Positions 1 to 7,183 of a DNA stretch of 64,000 nucleotides are shown in pieces. Position 1 is the first letter of the stretch. Every line of letters begins with the position of its first letter. The stretch is taken from the NCBI GenBank assembly GCA_036251205.1, contig CP133958.1, positions 682,001 to 746,000 on the forward strand, in the 5' to 3' direction. The position numbers and the translations under genes are program-made. A model generated the notes under the pieces. That model made no database searches. It was not told where the DNA came from and saw only the letters and a list, made by a program, of their open reading frames with translations. The stretch comes from Orbaceae bacterium BiB (GTDB lineage Bacteria > Pseudomonadota > Gammaproteobacteria > Enterobacterales > Orbaceae).

Positions 1-964
1 TAATGAGCAGATTTCAGCAGTTGGGCTAGGTTGTATGGGCATGTCTCACGCTTATGGTGGACGAGATAATAAGGAAAGCTTACATACGTTAGGACATGCG
101 CTTGAACTAGGCATTAATTTTTGGGATACCGCTGATTTTTACGGGGGTGGTGAAAATGAAGAACTGATCTCAAAAGTACTCAAGCCCAATCGAGATAAGG
201 TTTTTATTGCCACTAAATTTGGTTTTAAGTTTGATCAGGGCGAAAATAAACTGGCTAGTACCTTTGATGGCTCACCAACATGGATGCGTAAAGCGATTGA
301 ATTGAGTTTGAAACGTTTGCAAGTTGAATGTATTGATCTGTATTATATGCATCGAGTGGATCCGAATATACCAATTGAGGAATCTGTTGGTGCAATGGCT
401 GAACTGGTTAAAGAAGGTAAGGTTCGTTATTTAGGTTTGTCAGAAGCTTCTGTTGAATCTATTCGTAGGGCTTATAAAGTTCATCCAATTGCAGCACTAC
501 AAAGTGAATATTCTTTGCTAAGTCGTGATATTGAAAAACAAATTTTACCGACGCTTCATGAACTCAATATTACGTTAGTTCCCTATTCTCCATTAGGTCG
601 AGGTATGTTTACTGAAGATTTTAATATTAGTCATATAGAACCAACTGATTTACGATTAATGTTACCTCGTTTCCAATCTGAACATTTAAAAAATAATCAA
701 CAATTGATTCAACATTTAACGGAATTTGCCCATAGTAAGAATGTCACAACAGCACAGTTGGCATTAGCGTGGTTATTGAATAAAGATCAATACTTAATTC
801 CAATACCAGGTACGAAAAAATCAAAATATCTCATTCAAAATGCTCAAGCGGTTGATTTAATCCTAACGAGCGATGAAATGAAAATAATTGAAAATATTAT
901 CGAACGTTTCCCTAATACAGGTGAACGGTATACTGCTGAAGCCCTAAAGCTGGTTAATCACTAA
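1..964 (+). CDS. Aldo/keto reductase, 5' end outside window
   Basis: NADPH-dependent aldo/keto reductase of the YakC/AKR13-like type, cytosolic. The reading frame is open to the first base of the window (frame beginning at base 2), and residues before the internal ATG at 35 ([12 protein letters not shown]) match the conserved family start, so the true start lies upstream. The catalytic tetrad is visible: Asp and Tyr in [11 protein letters not shown], Lys in FIATKFGF, His in YYMHRVDP. The C-terminal IPIPGTKK and following segment is the NADP phosphate-binding region. The natural substrate cannot be told from sequence. A terminator-like hairpin follows the stop. Family assignment is firm; role is open. 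Confidence 0.93.
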   Translation, partial: NEQISAVGLGCMGMSHAYGGRDNKESLHTLGHALELGINFWDTADFYGGGENEELISKVLKPNRDKVFIATKFGFKFDQGENKLASTFDGSPTWMRKAIELSLKRLQVECIDLYYMHRVDPNIPIEESVGAMAELVKEGKVRYLGLSEASVESIRRAYKVHPIAALQSEYSLLSRDIEKQILPTLHELNITLVPYSPLGRGMFTEDFNISHIEPTDLRLMLPRFQSEHLKNNQQLIQHLTEFAHSKNVTTAQLALAWLLNKDQYLIPIPGTKKSKYLIQNAQAVDLILTSDEMKIIENIIERFPNTGERYTAEALKLVNH

Positions 965-971
965 TTATCTT

Positions 972-1008
972 AGCCGTATTATTCTATGCAAGTAATATGG
1001 CTATTTTA
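972..1008 (+). terminator. Terminator after aldo/keto reductase
   Basis: A 10-bp stem AGCCGTATTA (972-981) pairs with TAATATGGCT (993-1002) with one G-T wobble, followed by a T-rich run. It sits 8 bases after the reductase stop codon. Confidence 0.6.
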
Positions 1009-1557
1009 CTTATTTTTACAACTTTAGACTAAGGTAAATACATCAAACACTTATATGGTTTTATTTACTTAACCATTTTTTTTTCGAATAAGAAATTTAA
1101 TTAACAGTTTTGTTACCAATCCTTATGCTATTTAAAAAAACTATGTAATTTACACTGAAAAAATGTATTTCCATTAATGTCTATAGCCATCCACTGGGGT
1201 GTTTATAAGTGCATTAACCCATTGCAAACAGGCGTGTACAGTGAAAATGGTAGTTGATTTCAATGAAAAAACGCACCATAATTAAATCATGTTTCGCTAA
1301 CGTGGTTAGCAACATACCCAGGCTGGCACAACCTTTAAGTCGGCGGTAGGTTTTTGAACCTACAGGTTGAAAACCACCCACATTAGTTTCCGCTCTGGTG
1401 GGGGATTACTGTAGTTACCCATATTACAGTGAAGGTTACATGAATAGTAAATTAGCCTTAATTGGTCAGGACGTATAAAACCTTATTGAATTGGTTTAAC
1501 AAGGACAATTAACTATTTTTTCGTTATCTTAAAATCAATATCAATCTATTCATAAAC
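1009..1557. other. Intergenic stretch, probable prophage regulatory remnant
   Basis: About 550 bases without a complete gene. The left half is AT-rich and featureless. From about 1260 it becomes structured: short broken frames in a phage-like style (for example a + strand run reading CFANVVSNIPRLAQPLSRR, then a stop at 1347), three consecutive stem-loops, then ATG at 1440 opening a 12-codon frame MNSKLALIGQDV ended by TAA. The right edge is the left end of the insertion sequence at 1558. I infer a phage immunity-type regulatory locus whose downstream gene was lost. Confidence 0.4.
1318..1432 (+). ncRNA. Possible C4-type phage antisense RNA
   Basis: Three stem-loops in a row: GTAGGTT (1346-1352) with AACCTAC (1357-1363); CCACC (1374-1378) with GGTGG (1397-1401), the latter in a CGCTCTGGTGGGG context; and ACTGTA (1408-1413) with TACAGT (1425-1430). 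A short frame starting with ATG follows at 1440. Layout and the CTCTGGTGGGG signature recall the C4 / P4 CI antisense RNAs that control phage antirepressor or Ash-type genes. This is pattern recall rather than a covariance-model hit, so the family name is tentative while the hairpins are directly visible. Confidence 0.35.
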
Positions 1558-1626
1558 TGTAACGGTATACTTTTCTTGGAGACATACTTAGCGGTATGAT
1601 AAACCATCAACTAAGGAGATTACCCC

Positions 1627-1926
1627 GTGACAAGACAACTAAGTAGTGAATTTAAACGAGAATGTGCAGAGCTCGTTCTTAATTATGGTTATGCACATAA
1701 AGATGCAGCAAAAACAATGAATGTGAGTATTTCATCAATTGGGCGCTGGGTAACACAATATAGAAAAGAACGACAAGGTATTACGCCTAAAAGTAGTGCG
1801 CTGACCGCTGAACAAAAACGAATACAAGCTTTAGAAAAACAAGTTAAGCAGTTACAAAGTGATAATCAGTTATTAAAAAAGGCTTCAGCCTTCTTCGCCA
1901 TCGAAATGACAAGCAGCAACAAATAG
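1627..1926 (+). CDS. IS3-family transposase OrfA (copy A)
   Basis: 99-residue DNA-binding subunit with an N-terminal helix-turn-helix (about residues 5-45, including HKDAAKTMNVSISSIGRWV) and a C-terminal leucine-zipper-like coiled coil (EKQVKQLQSDNQLLKKA). GTG start preceded by AAGGAGATTACCCC, a strong ribosome site. The sequence A-AAA-AAG at 1875-1881 (read TTA AAA AAG in frame) is a classic IS3 minus-one slippery site; slippage joins this frame to orfB and gives the full OrfAB transposase. Confidence 0.9.
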   Translation: MTRQLSSEFKRECAELVLNYGYAHKDAAKTMNVSISSIGRWVTQYRKERQGITPKSSALTAEQKRIQALEKQVKQLQSDNQLLKKASAFFAIEMTSSNK

Positions 1927-2771
1927 CGTTAATACTGAAGAAGGCAGGAAATGAAACCGCTCAAATCTGTCGGTGTTTATCATTAGCACCGAGTACTTTT
2001 TATTATCGAATTAAACATCGCGCATGTAAATTAATGAATACTAGGCTTGAAATTGCCATAAAATCAATTCATAACGAAATGGACGGTATATATGGAAAAA
2101 GAAGAATGTTAGTTGAACTGGTTAAAAAAGGGTTTAAGCTTGGTTTAGATAAGGTCCGACGCTTAATGAGAAAATTAGGCCTAGTGGCTAAAAGGCCTAA
2201 ACAGCATTCCTATCCTCGTGGCGGTAAATCATCGCTACTGGCACCCAATCATTTAAATCGACAATTTAATCCAGCGACGATTAATCGTTATTGGTCAGGT
2301 GATATTACCTATATTCGGACGAGGCAAGGCTGGCTCTATCTAGCTGTTGTCATGGATTTATGCTCTAGACGCATTGTTGGATGGGCCTTTTCTGAAAAGC
2401 CAAACAGTTTACTGACGGTTAAGGCACTAAACATGGCGATACAGCGTCGAAAAGGAAAATGCCCTACCTTATTTCATTGTGATCAGGGGATTCAATATCG
2501 TAGTGAACAATTTCAACAGTTATTATCATATCATCAAATTACCTTTAGTATGAGTAGAGCTGGAAATTGTTTAGACAATGCCGTTACTGAACGATTTTTT
2601 AGATCATTAAAATCAGAAAGAATTAATTATCGAGATTATATAACAAGAGAGCAAGCGATGGTCGATATTATTGATTATATCGAACCGATTTATAATCAAA
2701 AAAGAAGACATTATAAACTTGGATTTATTTCACCAGCAGAATTTGAACATAATTTACTAAAAACTGCCTAA
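1881..2771 (+). CDS. IS3-family transposase OrfB (DDE integrase)
   Basis: Catalytic part of the transposase, reached by minus-one slippage at the A6G run; the frame is open from 1866 and the first in-frame ATG is at 2034. An HTH_21-type segment (GIYGKRRMLVELVKKGFKLG) is followed by the rve integrase core. The DDE triad is intact: Asp in WSGDITYI, Asp in HCDQGIQYRS, Glu in NAVTERFFRSLKSE. Nothing in the sequence shows it to be inactive. The stop lies 30 bases before the right terminal repeat. Confidence 0.9.
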   Translation, partial: GFSLLRHRNDKQQQIALILKKAGNETAQICRCLSLAPSTFYYRIKHRACKLMNTRLEIAIKSIHNEMDGIYGKRRMLVELVKKGFKLGLDKVRRLMRKLGLVAKRPKQHSYPRGGKSSLLAPNHLNRQFNPATINRYWSGDITYIRTRQGWLYLAVVMDLCSRRIVGWAFSEKPNSLLTVKALNMAIQRRKGKCPTLFHCDQGIQYRSEQFQQLLSYHQITFSMSRAGNCLDNAVTERFFRSLKSERINYRDYITREQAMVDIIDYIEPIYNQKRRHYKLGFISPAEFEHNLLKTA

Positions 2772-2801
2772 GAAGCTCTCCAATTTTTGTTGACCGTTAC
2801 A

Positions 2802-3070
2802 GGTATAATGTGGTCTACTTCTGTGGCTGGTCTGATGAAATGAAATCTTTTACATTCTTCACACTGACAGAGATATTTATCACGTTTTAATATTCGTACT
2901 CGTAACTTATCCCATGCTGTGCCATAACCTCGTCGATGCCTACTCTTACCATTTTGATATTTTGACCATGTGTTCTCGGTCTTTATATGTTCGCCACAGT
3001 AACCAGATGTATCTGTAGTGGTCTTGGCACATCCAATCTTTTTACACGCTTTGGGTATTCTTGGTGGCAT
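2802..3070 (-). pseudogene. HNH endonuclease, 3' end removed by IS
   Basis: Phage-type HNH endonuclease N-terminal portion. It begins MPPRIPKACKKIGC, has a zinc-binding module (CKKIGCAKTT..SGYCGEH) and a second Cys pair (CQCEEC), then reaches PATEVDHIIP, the first half of the HNH metal motif (D-H). The IS terminal repeat starts at the next base, so the rest of the H-N-H motif and the C-terminus are gone; the reading frame runs 10 codons into the IS before a stop. In phages this gene normally sits beside the terminase genes, consistent with the lysis genes just upstream. Confidence 0.85.
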
Positions 3071-3180
3071 GGTATTTGACCTTATTTCTTCTTCGTTGTT
3101 GATAAATACCTATTTGAGCGTGGTTTTTACAATAACCACTCGAGTAATTTGTATGCCCAAAGCAATCTTTGTAGCGGCAT
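3042..3180 (-). pseudogene. Possible small Cys-rich phage protein with a one-base insertion
   Basis: Between the lipoprotein gene and the HNH gene, the minus strand encodes KDCFGHTNYSSGYCKNHAQI followed by a basic tail. This resembles the zinc module at the start of the neighbouring HNH protein (IGCAKTTTDTSGYCGEH). No in-frame start exists, but ATG-CCG at 3180-3175 would reach it if one base were removed. The 3' end overlaps the HNH start in another frame. Either a decayed small gene or the remains of a duplicated module; weakly supported. Confidence 0.25.
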
Positions 3181-3198
3181 TATGATGGTAGATATAAC

Positions 3199-3621
3199 TT
3201 ACTTACTGGTTATTCGAGTACATATAGCTTCCATTCTAGACTTTTTTGTTTCCGGAGCAAATGTATCTTCAATTAATTTAAACTTATTTTCTGAAATATA
3301 GACAAACTCTGTTGTGGTAGTATAAATAACGTCTTCAATTGAAATCGCACGAGAGCTTTTTTCTTTGAAATCACTATCGAGGATATAGACTATAGAATCG
3401 TCCGTTTGTTTCATATTTTTGTTGCTTGTCAAAAACAGTGTGAACGACTTAGTTCCTAAATTTATATCAAACCATTTATGGTTAATCGATTCATAATTTG
3501 ATGTAGTAGACTCACTGTTACAATACCATCCTCCAAAAAGCATACTCCTAGTAACTTCTTTTTTACCACATCCCACTAATACTAGGGTTGTTATAGATAT
3601 AACCAACAATTTTTTAAACAT
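3199..3621 (-). CDS. Putative lipoprotein, paralogue of the 14252-14677 protein
   Basis: 140 residues of unknown function. A type II signal peptide is clear: MFKKLLVISITTLVLVGC, with lipobox LVGC at the end, predicting a lipid-anchored envelope protein. The mature part shares a run of motifs with the protein at 14252-14677: LFGGWYCNSES versus LLGSWQCESES, EFVYISENKFKLIEDTFAPE versus EFIYVSNDQFKLVMDLFSPE, and a common CTRI terminus with one conserved Cys. It lies directly downstream of Rz/Rz1 on the same strand, where phages often carry accessory (moron) genes. I do not recognise the family. Confidence 0.75.
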   Translation of the reverse strand: MFKKLLVISITTLVLVGCGKKEVTRSMLFGGWYCNSESTTSNYESINHKWFDINLGTKSFTLFLTSNKNMKQTDDSIVYILDSDFKEKSSRAISIEDVIYTTTTEFVYISENKFKLIEDTFAPETKKSRMEAICTRITSK

Positions 3622-3663
3622 TATAATTTCCTATTAAATATCATCTTGGAAATTATATATTGA

Positions 3664-4112
3664 TCACTCCATTAAGCAAACATTCTTAATATATTCTTGC
3701 AAGCCTAAAATTTGATTATCTTTGGTGATTATGTCGTCTCGGAGTAAATAATAATTTTGTCTAGCTTCTCCAGTGAGTTCGCAGGTGTTTGCATCATCCA
3801 TGCTGGAGGTGGTGGATTGTTCTGCTTTACTGAGGTTGAGCTGCAACCTACCAATCCCATTAATAACATTATTATAAAGCTTATTGTTTTCAGCCTTTGC
3901 ATGTGTAAGCTCCTGAGTGAATTTAGTATCAATGTCATTAACTTTTTGTACTGGGTTTGATACTTAGTAAATTCATCTTTAACTTGGGATAATTCAGTTC
4001 TAATTGAGCCAAGTTCTAAGTAAGTATTTTTGATATCAAGTAAGATAGTGATTAGTAATGCAAAGATAGCTATAACAGCAATTACTGAAATGAATTTAAA
4101 TCGAGTAGACAT
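3664..4112 (-). pseudogene. Rz-like i-spanin, frameshifted
   Basis: Inner-membrane spanin of a phage lysis cassette. The N-terminal part (from 4112) has the membrane anchor FKFISVIAVIAIFALLITILL and a coiled-coil start. The C-terminal part, in a different frame, ends CELTGEARQNYYLLRDDII..LQEYIKNVCL, the typical Rz tail. The frames meet in a run of five A at about 3940-3945; one further A would restore a 149-residue protein. The gene is thus one base short: a real inactivating deletion, a sequencing slip or, less likely, programmed minus-one slippage. It overlaps the endolysin stop by 31 bases. Confidence 0.8.
3729..3902 (-). CDS. Rz1-like o-spanin lipoprotein
   Basis: 57-residue outer-membrane spanin nested out of frame inside the Rz gene, the usual lambda-like arrangement. 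ATG at 3902 opens MQRLKTISFIIMLLMGLVGC with a lipobox (LVGC), followed by a short proline-rich mature part (NNPPPPAWM), both hallmarks of Rz1. Because of the one-base loss in Rz, this frame is currently continuous with the N-terminal Rz frame, which would give a 127-residue chimera; the nested ATG is nevertheless the likely functional start. Expected to pair with the Rz C-terminus in the periplasm to fuse membranes at lysis. Confidence 0.75.
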   Translation of the reverse strand: MQRLKTISFIIMLLMGLVGCSSTSVKQNNPPPPAWMMQTPANSLEKLDKIIIYSETT

Positions 4113-4612
4113 AATTCACGCTCTTTTTCTCGTCTAATTACCAATCCATTTAATACTTTACCAACTGATTTATTGCAACGCGGTAGCTCGTTGCAAGCAG
4201 CTTGATAATTCCCGCTATTAAGGTATTTAAACATAGTTGAGCTTTTCATCTTAGTGCAGCCAACGTTAAAGGTAATAGACACCGTTGCATCAAATACAGA
4301 TTGCGGAAGTTTAGGACCATTAGCATTTTGATTAACACATTGTTCAGCTTCTTTGATATCCATGATCCAAAGTCTAGCTATTTCATCGTTCGAGTATTCT
4401 CGTTGCTCAACTTTTGACGTTGATCCAATGCCAACAGTTAAAATATTCGCAGGACAATAATATGGCTCATTTCTGCATGATTCAGCATTACCGATAATTT
4501 CTAAGCCTTGCTTACTTGTTCTTATCTCATCTGAATAATCAACAAGTACAATACTAATGATCGCTGAAACACTACAAATCGTCGTTGTGACTATCTTTGT
4601 TATATTTCGCAT
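4082..4612 (-). CDS. Phage endolysin, SAR-type lysozyme (GH24)
   Basis: 176-residue muramidase that cleaves peptidoglycan at lysis. The N-terminus (ITKIVTTTICSVSAIISIVLV) is a weakly hydrophobic signal-anchor-release segment rather than a cleaved signal. The catalytic region reads NAESCRNEPYYCPANILTVGIGST: active-site Glu in AESCR, a Cys-containing loop and the Thr of GST, as in lysozymes of the P1/P21 class whose cysteines gate activity. A second Cys pair (VGCTKM, AACNELPRC) follows. It lies between holin and Rz with overlaps on both sides (41 bases with holin, 31 with Rz), so the cassette is translated as a unit. Confidence 0.9.
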   Translation of the reverse strand: MRNITKIVTTTICSVSAIISIVLVDYSDEIRTSKQGLEIIGNAESCRNEPYYCPANILTVGIGSTSKVEQREYSNDEIARLWIMDIKEAEQCVNQNANGPKLPQSVFDATVSITFNVGCTKMKSSTMFKYLNSGNYQAACNELPRCNKSVGKVLNGLVIRREKERELCLLDLNSFQ

Positions 4613-4811
4613 AGTATTGCTCTCTTAAATTTTTTTTGTGCTGAAAGTCCCTACGCTTATAAGCCCAGTTAATACAAAATGTAGCGATAGATAAGATTAT
4701 CCCAATAACAATAGCGATATCGTTCAAACTGAGCGCTCCAATTAATGTACAAATAACGCCCCAGAAGTAAGATAGTGGCGATGTGAATTTATGCATATTT
4801 AATGTCTTCAT
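4572..4811 (-). CDS. Class II phage holin
   Basis: 79 residues with two membrane segments (about YFWGVICTLIGALSL and AIVIGIILSIATFCINWAY) and a charged C-terminal tail (KRRDFQHKKNLREQYY), the layout of lambdoid S21/HP1-type holins that form pinholes and release SAR endolysins. It is the first gene of the lysis cassette and overlaps the endolysin start. Identification rests on topology, size and position rather than a sharp motif. Confidence 0.8.
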   Translation of the reverse strand: MKTLNMHKFTSPLSYFWGVICTLIGALSLNDIAIVIGIILSIATFCINWAYKRRDFQHKKNLREQYYAKYNKDSHNDDL

Positions 4812-5063
4812 ACATGCATCCTACTGGAAGCGGTTAGTTAATTGGTGGCGGCGTACTAGCTGATGGCGTTTAGCTTGAGTGAGTGTGTCTAGTGTTGCCG
4901 CCGATTTGGTTCCCCCCGCAAGATTAGAACTTGTCTATCTTTCCGTTATGAGCGGATTGCTTTTACCGTTTAAGCTAGAGGGAATTATTTGAATTGAGTA
5001 AGCCGAATTAAAAAATATCAATATACAGTTGTTAAGGTGATCGACTTACTCAAATTTTGACAA
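4812..5063. other. Region upstream of the lysis cassette
   Basis: About 250 bases between the holin start and the efflux-gene terminator. No frame looks coding. It has a relatively GC-rich patch with TTGGTGGCGGCG at 4851-4862 and GTTGCCGCCGAT at 4894-4905 that could pair loosely. In phages this is where the late-gene promoter and antitermination site would sit, but I cannot identify either. Confidence 0.3.
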
Positions 5064-5091
5064 TAAAAAAGCCCCAGCGGTTAACTGAGGC
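5064..5091 (-). terminator. Terminator of the SMR efflux gene
   Basis: On the minus strand GCCTCAG pairs with CTGGGGC (5071-5091, one G-U wobble), followed by TTTTTT (5070-5065). It lies 20 bases after the efflux-gene stop. Half of the same sequence recurs at 5607-5626. Confidence 0.7.
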
Positions 5092-5111
5092 AATAAAATA
5101 TATTAGTGTAT

Positions 5112-5441
5112 TTAATGACTGATTGAATTAGAAAACACATTCATAATAACCACACCAACAACAATAAAAATAATCCCTATGATTGCGGGTATATCTAGTC
5201 GCTGCCCGTGCAAAAAATAACTAATAATTGCAACTAAAACAATCCCTATCGCAGACCATAAAGCATAAGCAATACCAACAGGTAAATACTTTAGTGTTAA
5301 CGATAAGAAGTAAAAAGCAGCAACATACCCAAGTATAGCTAAAACACTTGGCCATAATCTAGAAAACCCCTCTGTACTTTTAAGTGCTGAGGTGCCAATA
5401 ATTTCGCCAACAATAGCTAGAATCAAAAGAATCCACTTCAT
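5112..5441 (-). CDS. SMR-family multidrug efflux protein (EmrE/Qac type)
   Basis: 109-residue small multidrug resistance transporter that exchanges cationic drugs for protons as a dimer in the inner membrane. It has four membrane helices and the essential Glu at position 13 in helix 1 (AIVGEIIGTSALKSTEGF). The LWPSVLAILGY, PVGIAYALWSAIGIVLVA and GQRLDIPAIIG blocks are diagnostic of the EmrE/QacE group. It is bounded on both sides by a copy of the same terminator-like sequence and sits among prophage and IS remnants, suggesting it arrived with mobile DNA. Length is normal and it looks intact. Confidence 0.93.
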   Translation of the reverse strand: MKWILLILAIVGEIIGTSALKSTEGFSRLWPSVLAILGYVAAFYFLSLTLKYLPVGIAYALWSAIGIVLVAIISYFLHGQRLDIPAIIGIIFIVVGVVIMNVFSNSISH

Positions 5442-5606
5442 ATACCCCTCCTCGCTGTGAAGACTATTTTAGGGGAATATTACACAAAAATCAAAAAACA
5501 TATATAAAATACTATCCTTGACAAATATTTATTTTTCATGGCAATAAAGATGTTTTTTGAAATTAAATCTTACTATTCTTATACAAAACAGAATTGTTTA
5601 ACCAAC

Positions 5607-5626
5607 AAAAAAGCCCCAGCGGTTAA
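5607..5626. repeat. 20-bp repeat of terminator half, cut by IS
   Basis: The run AAAAAAGCCCCAGCGGTTAA occurs here and at 5065-5084 in the same orientation, on either side of the efflux gene. In this copy the pairing half of the hairpin is missing because IS copy B begins at the next base (5627). Confidence 0.8.
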
Positions 5627-5679
5627 TGATGTGCTCCTAGTTTAATGGAGACTTTTTAGTAACAAAAAAGGAGTCTCAA

Positions 5680-5973
5680 ATGAGTAAAAAATACGATCCC
5701 CAATTTAAACAAGAAGCGATCAATTTAGCCCTAAATAGCGAACAAACTTATCGACAAACAGCCAATGATTTAGGTATAAATTACAAAACATTTTGTAATT
5801 GGATGTACCAAACGATGAATAAACCAACCCATCAAGCGATAAAATCAAATAAAAAACCAGACTATCACGAACTTGAGCGTCAAAATAAAGCGATGAAAAA
5901 AGAGCTTGAGCTACGTAAAAAGGAGATCGATATCCTAAAAAAGGCCGCTCAGTACTTTGCGAGCCTGAAATAG
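5680..5973 (+). CDS. IS3-family transposase OrfA (copy B)
   Basis: 97 residues: helix-turn-helix (QTYRQTANDLGINYKTFCNWM) then a coiled coil rich in charged residues (ERQNKAMKKELELRKKEIDILKKAAQYF). Good ribosome site (AAAAGGAGTCTCAA) before ATG. An A6G slippery heptamer at 5937-5943, read CTA AAA AAG, precedes the end and shifts ribosomes minus one into orfB. The frame is intact. Confidence 0.9.
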   Translation: MSKKYDPQFKQEAINLALNSEQTYRQTANDLGINYKTFCNWMYQTMNKPTHQAIKSNKKPDYHELERQNKAMKKELELRKKEIDILKKAAQYFASLK

Positions 5974-6827
5974 CCAGGTACGAATTTATTAAAAAGCAAA
6001 ACACGCTATCTAAGCGTCGTTTATTTCATCTATTTGACGTGTCAAGTAGTGGTTACTATGCCTATTTAAAGCGATTACCGTCTCAGAGAACAGTGTTTAA
6101 TCAGCAGCTTGACAAAAAGATTGAAACACTATTTGAAGATCATCGGCATCTCTATGGTTATCGGCGTTTACATGTCGAACTTTTGGAGGAAGGCTATTGT
6201 TTATCACGTGAACGAGTTCGTCGACGAATGCACAAGCTTCACCTTAAAGCAAAACAACGCAAAAAGTATAAACAAACAACGGACAGTAACCACAACAAAC
6301 CGGTCGCTGAAAATATTTTAGATAGGCACTTCACAATGGATAAACCAGATCAAGCTTGGGTATGCGATATAACCTATATTAAAGTAAACGGACAGTGGTT
6401 ATACCTTGCTATTGTACTCGACCTCTACTCTCGTAAAATCATAGGCTGGGCGATGAATACACATATGGAAAGCGCACTCGTCTGTCAAGCCTTAACCATG
6501 ACGCTGCTTCATCTAGGGTACCCGAGTAAAGTGATTGTTCATAGTGCTCGCGGTGGTCAGTATTGCTCTGATGATTATCAAGCTATATTAACAGCTTATG
6601 GGTTAAGGTGTAATATGAGTCGTAAAGGAAACTGCTGGGATAATGCGGTGGCTAAAAGTTTTTTCCATACCTTAAAAACAGAATGGGTTTACCGCCATAA
6701 ACTAGAAAATATGGCTCAAGCAAAATCGATGATTTTGTGGTACATTGAGGTTTACTATAACCGAGTAAGAAAACATTCTTATTTAAATTATTTATCACCT
6801 GTTCAATTTGAAGAAAAGATGATTTAA
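5943..6827 (+). CDS. IS3-family transposase OrfB, two catalytic residues lost
   Basis: Full-length OrfB frame, open from the slippery site; first in-frame ATG at 6039. It keeps the first catalytic Asp (WVCDITYI). The second, normally HSDRGSQYCS, reads HSARGGQYCS (Asp to Ala, codon GCT at about 6547), and the catalytic Glu, normally NAVAESFFHTLK, reads NAVAKSFFHTLK (Glu to Lys, AAA). A DDE enzyme lacking two of three metal ligands should not catalyse strand transfer. The reading frame is otherwise perfect, so decay is by missense only. Movement would need a transposase supplied in trans. Confidence 0.9.
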   Translation, partial: GRSVLCEPEIARYEFIKKQNTLSKRRLFHLFDVSSSGYYAYLKRLPSQRTVFNQQLDKKIETLFEDHRHLYGYRRLHVELLEEGYCLSRERVRRRMHKLHLKAKQRKKYKQTTDSNHNKPVAENILDRHFTMDKPDQAWVCDITYIKVNGQWLYLAIVLDLYSRKIIGWAMNTHMESALVCQALTMTLLHLGYPSKVIVHSARGGQYCSDDYQAILTAYGLRCNMSRKGNCWDNAVAKSFFHTLKTEWVYRHKLENMAQAKSMILWYIEVYYNRVRKHSYLNYLSPVQFEEKMI

Positions 6828-6867
6828 TAATTTGAAAATAACTCTCCACTAAAATGTGGGCAGATCA

Positions 6868-7183
6868 TTTTGACCTTCATTTTCTTAAATGGATTAGCAA
6901 AATTAATTAAAGAGTGTTCGATAGCGAAATTATATAATGCGGAAAAATGTCTGTGATAGGTATTCCAAGTTTGATTACTACTTAAATTTTCGTGAAGAAT
7001 ATGATGCCTAAACTCTAAAACTTTTTCGACGGAAACTTCATTAAGATAAATGGTACGATTGTAATATTTCTCAAACCGTTTAACTACATTCAAATAACTT
7101 CGTTCTGTATCTTTACGAAGTTCTTTATGCTGAAAATATATTGATAATAAATCATGTAAAGATAGATTTTCTATTTTGTACAT
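6868..7183 (-). pseudogene. Tyrosine-recombinase integrase, N-terminal fragment
   Basis: The remaining 105 codons are a core-binding (SAM-like) domain: LSLHDLLSIYFQHKELRKDTERSYLNVVKRFEKYYN and WNTYHRHFSALYNFAIEHSLINFANPFKKMK, as in phage and transposon tyrosine recombinases. The catalytic domain (R-H-R-Y) is missing because IS copy B begins at 6867. I place the start at the ATG at 7183, preceded by TAAGGACAATTATCGTT; an in-frame extension to 7270 has no ribosome site. It reads away from tRNA-Cys, 318 bases off, and probably belonged to the prophage or another integrative element. Confidence 0.8.

Larger units (their letters stand above)
1558..2801 (+). mobile_element. IS3-family insertion sequence (copy A, complete)
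   Basis: A 1244-bp element with imperfect terminal inverted repeats: left TGTAACGGTATACTTTTC (from 1558) and right end, read inward, TGTAACGGTCAACAAAAATT (from 2801). It encodes orfA and orfB with an A6G slippery site between them. Its right end truncates an HNH endonuclease gene. The flanking triplets (AAC left, GGT right) do not match, so no target duplication is visible, which suggests a later deletion or recombination at one side. Confidence 0.88.
5627..6867 (+). mobile_element. IS3-family insertion sequence (copy B), transposase mutated
   Basis: A 1241-bp element with terminal inverted repeats: left TGATGTGCTCCTAGTTTAAT and right end, read inward, TGATCTGCCCACATTTTAGT, each followed by GGAGA. 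The right end truncates an integrase gene. Flanking bases (TAA left, TTT right) do not form a target duplication. Both reading frames are open but the encoded transposase has lost two catalytic residues. Confidence 0.88.

Noticed and set aside
1875-1881. orfA/orfB of IS copy A as a frameshifted pseudogene
   Set aside because: A6G in TTA AAA AAG is the normal programmed minus-one site of IS3 elements, so the frame change is functional design; the same holds for copy B at 5937-5943.
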